From contig QKYT01000570.1 of NCBI GenBank assembly GCA_003550305.1, positions 49,710 through 64,139 of the forward strand: a stretch of 14,430 nt of DNA. Reading direction: 5' to 3'. The DNA is from Glomus cerebriforme. Taxonomy: Eukaryota; Glomeromycota; Glomeromycetes; Glomerales; Glomeraceae. The notes beneath the pieces were generated by a model. It was given only the letters and a program-made list of their open reading frames with translations. It was not told the origin of the DNA and searched no databases. Shown in pieces: positions 8,793 through 14,430 of the stretch. The translations under genes were made by a program, and so were the position numbers. Position 1 is the stretch's first letter. Every line of letters begins with the position of its first letter.

Positions 8793-8985
8793 GCGAGAAA
8801 TCTTGAACATCAGACAACCGAGAAAGTTATCTGTGTCCAGTGGGACCAGTGCTGATTTAGTGAGAAATCTTGAACATCAGATAATTGAGAAAGTTATCTT
8901 TGCATCAACAACTGGTTTTGTGGCTTAGTGAAAAATTTTGAATGATAAGAACTGAAAAAGTTTCTGCCACGCCACTATTTTCACT
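8793..8985. repeat. Three-copy tandem repeat, period 67-68 bp
   Basis: Copies begin at about 8793, 8860 and 8928. The first two share GAGAAATCTTGAACATCAGA and GAGAAAGTTATCT nearly perfectly. The third is diverged (TGAAAAATTTTGAAT...ACTGAAAAAGTTTCT). There is no convincing coding frame. The array separates two minus-strand gene remnants. Confidence 0.75.
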
Positions 8986-8989
8986 ATAT

Positions 8990-10546
8990 TTATGACAAAA
9001 GATATTGACTTGCCTTTCTATATTTGTTTAGAAGCAGAGTTGCTCTCTTTTTCCTTTTTCCTGTATTGTAGTCTGCAATAATTTCAAGAGATTTGAAATA
9101 ACGATCTATTTTGATATCAAATTGTTCTATATATCGCACTTAAGTCCTCAATATTCCATTCTAAAAAGGTTCTTTCAAAATATTCATGTATTTCAGACAT
9201 GACTATTATAAGGTCTTAATGAAAGTAAATCGTTAGAATAGTAAAAAAACTGATTTTTAAAATAATTAGTCAGGATGACAGGATTGTGATATATTTCATC
9301 ACACAAATACAGTTTCACAGCTATTTTTGATGGGCGGTATCACCTATTACATCATATGCACTTTAACGAGGATCAAAAAATATACTAATTTATGTCGCAT
9401 ATGCCAACATGCATTGTGGCTGGACAATATTCAGGATCTGGATCAAGGTCTGATCTGGAAAATTTGGTACACTAATTCACTATTATTATTCAAATCTAAG
9501 AAATTCATGGTAACATCCTTTCCATGAATATAGTATAGGAATTTTAACGACAATGAGTTGCATATTCTTTCTATTTCTACTGATTTACCCCTATATTTTT
9601 CACAATCTAAAATTCTGATGATGTTCTCAAAGTTATATTTTTTATCAATAAGATAAAATTTGGGATTCTGTAACTATTTTAATATGATATACCAAACTGT
9701 ACCTCTAACAATTATATAGCCTTGCTGATATAATACTCTAAAAGTAGCTAGGTATGCTACAGTACATAATCATGCATATAACTGATTTCTCTTCTCTTTT
9801 ACCCACAAAATAGCAGAATGCATATTATCCTTATTTTCAATATAAAATTGATTGCTTTTGTAATTAGATTCTATTAATTTTCCATTAATAAAATAATAAG
9901 TTTTATCATAAGAAACAATACCTAAAAACTTCTTCTCATCAGGAGTACCATCATTCCTCACTACCTCCCAAACCTATTTTGCCAAAGATTTAGGTCTCAA
10001 CTTAAAAGCTATCCAAACTCATTGAATAACTTTTACACTATCAATTAAATGATTTACAATCTTTTTTCTACCTTCATATGAATAATTATAACTATAATAA
10101 GCCAAACTTTTACTGTACATAACCGAATATGCTAGATAAATTTCATCAACTTTATCAGAACTGAGCGATGATACATTTCCTCATTTTTCATATTCTTTTG
10201 TACAGAATTAGAATTCATTTTAGCAGTTTTAGCAATACATTTCTTCAGATAATCATTGCTACATTCAATAGTATTTTCATGAATAATTACTAAAGAGTTA
10301 CATATAGTGCAATAAATATGAAATGAGCGTCTTCTAGCTTTAAATTCCCATCTTTATATTATCTTTCAATCATTTGAATAAATCCATTCTTGAAAAAGTA
10401 TTTTGAGTTATATTCAAGAAGTTTTTAAATGGATAACAAATATGAAAACATCACATTTCTGGCATTTCATCACTATACCTATATTGCAGATTGTTTAACG
10501 CCTGCACTACTACAGGATTTAAACCAGAATAGTTAGTTTTAACCAT
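8990..10546 (-). pseudogene. Long degenerate gene, about 500 codons, unrecognised family
   Basis: Minus-strand protein-like sequence runs from ATG 10544-10546 (MVKTNYSGLNPVVVQALNN) to TAA 8990-8992 (LLNKYRKASQYLLS). In order it includes a possible zinc-binding region (HIYCTICNSLVIIHENTIEC, then a further Cys about 9 residues on), SSDKVDEIYLAYSVMYSKSL, VWEVVRNDGTPDEKKFLGIV, YDKTYYFINGKLIESN, ILWVKEKRNQLYA, stop, then YLATFRVLYQQGYIIVRGT, NPKFYLIDKKYNFENIIRIL, YYIHGKDVTMNFLDLNN, LYLCDEIYHNPVILTNYF, MSEIHEYFERTFLEWNIEDL and FDIKIDRYFKSLEIIADYN. At least three frameshifts (near 10180-10350, 9330 and 9125) and about ten stops interrupt it. Treating it as one gene is inference from continuous same-strand order and near-constant frame between 10180 and 9340. 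Confidence 0.6.
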
Positions 10547-11119
10547 TTTTATAGTTTATAACTGATAGCATTTTAGTAAATTATAGCAATTTCAGCATGT
10601 TATATTGATTCTTTATCAACCTATACTAGATAATATTATGATTCAAATTTATAGCAATTTTATCAATTTGTAGCTGATTTAGTGAGACTACATACTGTTA
10701 AACCCAAATTCATTTTTAGCCCTTGTTCAAAGAACTTCAGGATGAAAAACAGATTCATATTTTTTTCTGACATTATAATTCAGCTAAATTATATCTGATT
10801 ACCATAGACGGCTAAATTATGTATAACATCTTTAACTAAAATTTGTATTACATAGTTCCCTGCCAGTTTCTCGATAGTTCTAGAAGGGTTTTAGAAGCTG
10901 GCGAGTTTCTATAAATTATGAGATAATTAGCCAATCAGATTTTACCACCCTTGATCTATTGACATGATAGTTAAGCTACCATTATTATTTGATTAATCAT
11001 TATATTGATCAATTAATTTGCCTTGCAATGATCTAATACATCACTCAATATTATTTTATAAAACAGACCCTTAAAGAATCTTCTCACTATATAAAAAAGA
11101 AATACTATAGAGTTCTCTG
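10547..11119. other. Intergenic region between divergent gene relics, with heat-shock-element-like motif
   Basis: There are no coding frames. It lies between a minus-strand relic starting at 10546 and a plus-strand relic starting at 11120, so it may once have held both promoters. At 10878-10896 TTCTAGAAGGGTTTTAGAA resembles an imperfect heat-shock element: TTC and GAA are correctly spaced by 5, but the next units are off. Positions 10898-10943 are a copy of the motif at 978-1022. Around 10550-10690 there are several TATAGCAATTT-type short repeats. Confidence 0.35.
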
Positions 11120-11864
11120 ATGCCTAACTTCACATCCTCATTGACAAATGAAAAAATAGAAATGCGGAGTATCACGCTACTACAAATAAAAAGAAGTATC
11201 TCTTTTGGAACGAGATTGCAGAAAAAATAAACGATCAAGAAAATACTAATTACTTCACTGGTGAGGCCTGCCATAAAAAGTTCTTAGGTCTTACGAAAGC
11301 TTTTTATGTAAGTAGTGATTGCTTGGGTTTTATGAGGCATCTTGATAGCAAAATATGTTTATTATTAATTTATTAGATGGCCAAAAAAGTATAAAAAAGG
11401 TACCAGAACCAAAAGGAGCCTAGTTGGCGAAGAAATTTACGAAGAGTTTTCAATGAAATTCTGGTTAAAACAGGTATGTTTCTGTAGAATATAAGTGGGT
11501 AATTATCTCTAAATTAACATGATTCTATCTATCACCATTCGCTAGAACTTCTATTTGAACAGATACATAAGGAAAATATTAGGTCAAGTAGTGCGAATTC
11601 TCCTGAGGCATTATCCTCTTCAATCTCACCTGAACGACCCAAAGGGAAATTAAGTTCTGAGCAACCATTGGAAAAAGCTGTTAAGGAACCCTCTAAATCA
11701 TCATCACTCGTAACATCAAATTCATCAACCGTTGAAACATCTAATACCTCTGTGCTGGAGGTGCTTCTAACAGACCCATAACCTTAACAATTCCTTCTTT
11801 TTTGCAAAATGCAAATATGATCAATGTTACTTTTAATTATGGTGGTACATCAAAAGATAATTAG
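11120..11864 (+). pseudogene. Trihelix / Myb-SANT-like DNA-binding protein, frameshifted
   Basis: ATG 11120 gives MPNFTSSLTNEKIEM. A frameshift near 11162 leads into YHATTNKKKYLFWNEIAEKI, NDQENTNYFTGEACHKKFLG and LTKAFY, ending at donor GTAAGT (11308). After a 69-nt intron (acceptor 11375-11376) comes MAKK, then in the next frame KYKKGTRTKRSLVGEEIYEE and FSMKFWLKQ. An extra A in the A-run at about 11383-11388 explains the shift. Donor GTATGT at 11474 and acceptor AG 11561-11562 join in phase 0 to IHKENIRSSSANSPEALSSS and a Ser/Pro/Glu-rich linker. A third shift near 11750 leads to AGGASNRPITLTIPSFLQNA, NMINVTFNYGG and TAG 11862-11864. The pattern W..IA..IN, C..KF..L...Y, GT..KRS..GE..YEEF...FW matches trihelix-type Myb domains that bind DNA in the nucleus. 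The target is unknown. Either a pseudogene or a gene with homopolymer sequencing errors. Confidence 0.7.
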
Positions 11865-12336
11865 AGTTTTTTTTCATTAATTTAGTTAGTATAGTAAATT
11901 TAAAAATTTATTGTTTTATCATCTGGTATTGGACACAGTAGAAAAAACAAATATTATTTGTCTGAAGCATAATTGAAAACATCTTCAGTTAGATTCATTG
12001 TGATGTAATATCCATCTGTCTGCATACATGATTAACTAATAATATGCATTGTTGTGATTTTACGTATTTTACAATAAATTTGTGTTATATTTTAAATTAT
12101 TTAGTTTTTTAAATTTACTCCTTTTTTGAGTTTATGATATATCTTAATTTTGATGCTTTGGACAATCTAACAGTTCCTGTTACCTAATATAATAAAAGTT
12201 TTGGGGATTGTATTACATTGCAGATTTGCAGTAATACAAATGAATTATTTACTATGTATGGGCTAGAGAGTATTCTATTTTGAAATTTCTTCTAGCAAAT
12301 TCCAGTTGTTATAATTTTATGATTATATGTAGGATA
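11865..12336. other. AT-rich region without a gene
   Basis: I see no coding frame, structured RNA or clear repeat. This is probably 3' flank of the trihelix relic followed by old non-coding DNA. Confidence 0.4.
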
Positions 12337-12348
12337 TATTCAGAAGTA

Positions 12349-13192
12349 GAGGTCTGCATTAACCTCTATTTTATGATCTGGCCCAGCTTAGATTTAAAAT
12401 AATATATAAAATTCCAGCCTGACCCAGCCCAGACTTAAAATTATATATAAAATACCGGTCCAGTCCGATCCGCATTAATATATTGAAAATCTGGCCCAGC
12501 TTGAACCTGGCCTGGATTTATAAATTAATTTAATTCATATTTCATGATCTGCAAGTAATAGAAAGAATTTTAGAATAAAGTCTTTGGAATAACTTATCTC
12601 AACTTTTAATGATTGGATTTATGCGATTTTAGGCTAGTTTAAAAGCACTTGCTTCAGGCTATCCAATAGTATAAAAATCGCATGATATAGATAAAAGCTT
12701 GGTGAGAATTCGTATTTTAAAGTTTGTCCAAGAGATTCTTATAGAATTTTATTATAATCCCACTGATTTTTGACTTATTTGATTAGTGTTTTAAATTTTA
12801 AAAGTATTAGGTAAATCTTGTATTACTGACTATCTTAAAATATAAAATTATTTAATTATCTTTACAAAAGTAATAAATAATTTTATTTAAATTAACATAA
12901 AAAAATTAAATTACAAAATAAAATCAGCTTGTAAATTTGACCAAAATTGTTTAATTTTTTATCTAATCTAATTTCGGCTAAAATTAATTGAAAATTTTGG
13001 CCAGTATTAAGAAATTATGAAAATCTGGGTTTACATCCTGAACCCGGGCTCAGCCCAGAAATTTTATAAAGATTTAATGCTGGCCCAGACCCAGTTCAGG
13101 TTAATTTAATATAATATTTGCCAGCCCAGACCCAGATTCTGGGCCAGGTCCAGGCTGGGTTTTGAGCCTGAACCCAGCCCATTACAGGCCTC
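12349..13192. mobile_element. 844-bp non-autonomous element, CCCAG-rich ends, 12-bp flanking duplication
   Basis: TATTCAGAAGTA occurs at 12337-12348 and again at 13193-13204, exactly flanking a segment that begins GAGGTCTG and ends CAGGCCTC, giving an 8-9 bp terminal inverted repeat (GAGG[TC]CTG). Both ends carry clusters of CCCAGC/GCCCAGACCCAG words (about 12380-12510 and 13030-13180), unlike the AT-rich core. There is no coding region. In the core, ATGCGATTTT (near 12620) and AAAATCGCAT (near 12675) form an inverted pair. A 10-12 bp duplication and GAGG termini are compatible with a Mutator-like non-autonomous element; the class is inference. Confidence 0.65.
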
Positions 13193-13361
13193 TATTCAGA
13201 AGTATAAAAACTCCTTTCTTTCACTCATTATAATATTTTTCCCATAAATCGCATCTCAAAAAAATACTAATGAAATCAGAATCCTCCACTTGTTTCAGAG
13301 ATCATTGAAGAAGAAATATTTGAATCTCAATATAAGAGTATATTTCATTAGGAAATTTTTT

Positions 13362-13676
13362 AGTACAAAGGGTTTCATAAAATCTATAAATCATAAAAAT
13401 TACATAAATTTGGGGTGAAGTACTCCATAGTATTTATGAATCATAGCTTTTTTGAAGTATTATAGTCAGAGTACTCTGTAATATCTACAGATCGTAACAT
13501 TTATGAAATATTATGGATTGAAGTATTCCATAATATTTACAAATTATAGCTTTTTCAAAGTATTATAGTCAGAGTACTCTATAATATTTACAGATCATAA
13601 CATTTATGAAGTATAATAGATCAAAGTACTTCATAGTATTTACTAACTGTGACATTTTCAAAGCATTTCATCCCAT
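13362..13676. repeat. Tandem repeat with alternating 51/52-bp units (dimeric higher-order repeat)
   Basis: Units start AGTACTCcaTA or a variant at 13419, 13470, 13522, 13573 and 13625 (spacings 51, 52, 51, 52). A more diverged unit starts at about 13362. Units 1 and 3 share AATCATAGCTTTTT-type middles and end AGTATTATAGTCAG. Units 2 and 4 share CAGATC[GA]TAACATTTATGAA. The array therefore amplified as a 103-bp dimer. There is no coding content. Confidence 0.8.
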
Positions 13677-13717
13677 AGTATCCCATACACTAGTCAAAAT
13701 AAGAAGTTTCAGCATGT

Positions 13718-13775
13718 GATGATTCGGCTAAATTTCAGCCAATTCATTTCAAATTTTGGCTGAATTTCAATCATC
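13718..13775. repeat. Stem-loop forming inverted repeat
   Basis: GATGATT (13718-13724) pairs with AATCATC (13769-13775), and TTCAGCCAA (13734-13742) pairs exactly with TTGGCTGAA (13756-13764) around a 13-nt loop. The segment also contains GGCTAAATTTCAG / GGCTGAATTTCA direct similarity. It could be a small foldback element or a transposon terminus near the coding relic to its right. Confidence 0.5.
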
Positions 13776-13994
13776 ATCAACATTCGAAATATCTGATTGA
13801 TAGCTGAATTGTATACTTTTATAGAGTTNNTAACAATTNATTAATCCAATAGATTAAACATACNAATTTAAATATTTAATAATAAAAAATAACACAATAA
13901 ATGTAAAAAGTTATAATAAACATAAAAATAAACGTATTTATTTTTTTTATACAAATTTTGTACGAATTATGCACGAATTATGCATATTTTATTA

Positions 13995-14430
13995 TTAAAT
14001 ATGATACTTTCTATTAATTGGATTAATTGCTAAATATTCGAGCATTCTGACGAGTCGATAGTTTGTACTTTATGAGAACGAATCTCCCTAAAATGTAATG
14101 CACCAGTATTATGCAATCCTGACGTTCAGGATAAAAATCTTTACTCCAAAGTTCGACATTANAAGTCTGTTGATCATTATCAACGCTAAAATGAAATCGA
14201 GAATTTGTTGGCTTATANCATCGAATATATACCAAGTTGTACTCAAAAGTCCCATCAGGTAAATCGATTGTATGTTTNAAAAAATACTGGATTTGACCTG
14301 GATAGCAGTCCACTTCATCAGTATTCATTATAAATTTGGATAAAACATAAGAGCTTACAATGTGTCGTGATGATATTGCTGAGCTGAATATTTCAGAACC
14401 AATTCAACATCTTCCAAATTGGTTCATCTT
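13995..14430 (-). pseudogene. C-terminal fragment of a repeat-family transposon protein (partial)
   Basis: The minus-strand frame enters from beyond the window (MNQFGRC, stop, IGSEIFSSAISSRHIVSSYV, LSKFIMNTDEVDCYPGQIQY). It continues HTIDLPDGTFEYNLVYIR, YKPTNSRFHFSVDNDQQT, NVELWSKDFYPE, DCIILVHYILGRFVLIKYKL and STRQNAR. In that frame it stops at 14023. A one-base shift after the Ala-Arg restores YLAINPINRKYHI ending at TAA 13995-13997, which is the ending I recall for this family. I know these motifs as a protein domain repeated many times in Rhizophagus, apparently in large DNA transposons; the exact superfamily is uncertain. N bases at 14162, 14218 and 14278 obscure three codons. The internal TGA near 14406 and the terminal frameshift indicate a dead copy. 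Confidence 0.6.

Noticed and set aside
9330..9430. Possible paralogy between this region and 1300-1400 (both read an aromatic 'YFF/YFL' segment near Cys residues)
   Set aside because: Only a loose nucleotide resemblance around ATCAAAAAATATA; too weak to claim homology without alignment.
9327..9527. Plus-strand open frame (MGGITYY...)
   Set aside because: Opposite strand reads in frame with the long relic at 8990-10546 (HGKDVTMNFLDLNNNSELVY), which is the better explanation.
11071..11274. Minus-strand hydrophobic open frame
   Set aside because: Antisense of the trihelix-domain coding sequence.
14109..14318. Second minus-strand frame
   Set aside because: Overlaps the transposon C-terminal frame in another phase and lacks its conserved motifs.
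1..14430. tRNA, rRNA or riboswitch-like structures
   Set aside because: No tRNA arm pattern (GGTTCRANNCC-type loop with paired acceptor) or conserved rRNA word was found on reading both strands; bacterial-style regulatory elements are not expected.

Overview
This window looks like nuclear DNA of an arbuscular mycorrhizal fungus (Glomeromycotina, most likely Rhizophagus). The reasons are extreme AT richness, very short GT-AG introns (60-98 nt), tiny first exons, dense decayed transposons and tandem repeats, and coding fragments that match families I recall as highly amplified in R. irregularis (RTC4-like domain, hAT transposase, trihelix/Myb-like proteins, a transposon C-terminal domain). No database was consulted, so species is inference. 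Single N calls (4766, 7118, 13829-13830, 13839, 13864, 14162, 14218, 14278) show this is an imperfect assembly, and some frameshifts could be sequence errors.

Layout. 1-1088: a fragment of an RTC4-like domain gene (+) and a three-copy 60-bp tandem repeat. 1089-1684: decayed coding pieces (-). 1802-2882: the only gene that appears intact, a two-exon gene (-) for a 339-residue uncharacterised protein, with a 142-bp palindromic element about 100 bp upstream of its start codon. 3523-7664: one hAT-family transposase pseudogene (+), readable exon by exon. It is interrupted by two younger elements: a 387-bp MITE-like element at 4664-5050 sitting in an intron, and a 1446-bp element at 6076-7521 with 25-bp terminal inverted repeats, a perfect 9-bp target duplication and an internal minisatellite.

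7710-8699: exons of a multi-exon gene remnant (-). 8793-8985: a 67-bp tandem repeat. 8990-10546: a long degenerate pseudogene (-), about 500 codons long, that I do not recognise. 11120-11864: a trihelix (Myb/SANT-like) DNA-binding pseudogene (+). 12349-13192: an 844-bp CCCAG-rich element with a perfect 12-bp flanking duplication. 13362-13676: a tandem repeat whose 51/52-bp units alternate in a dimeric higher-order pattern. 13995-14430: C-terminal part of a repeat-family transposon protein (-), running off the window edge.

The genes do not form a pathway or operon. The window is best read as a repeat-rich accessory region: nested transposon insertions and gene relics around one plausible gene. 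The strongest new observations are the exactly delimited non-autonomous elements with target duplications and the alternating dimeric tandem repeat.
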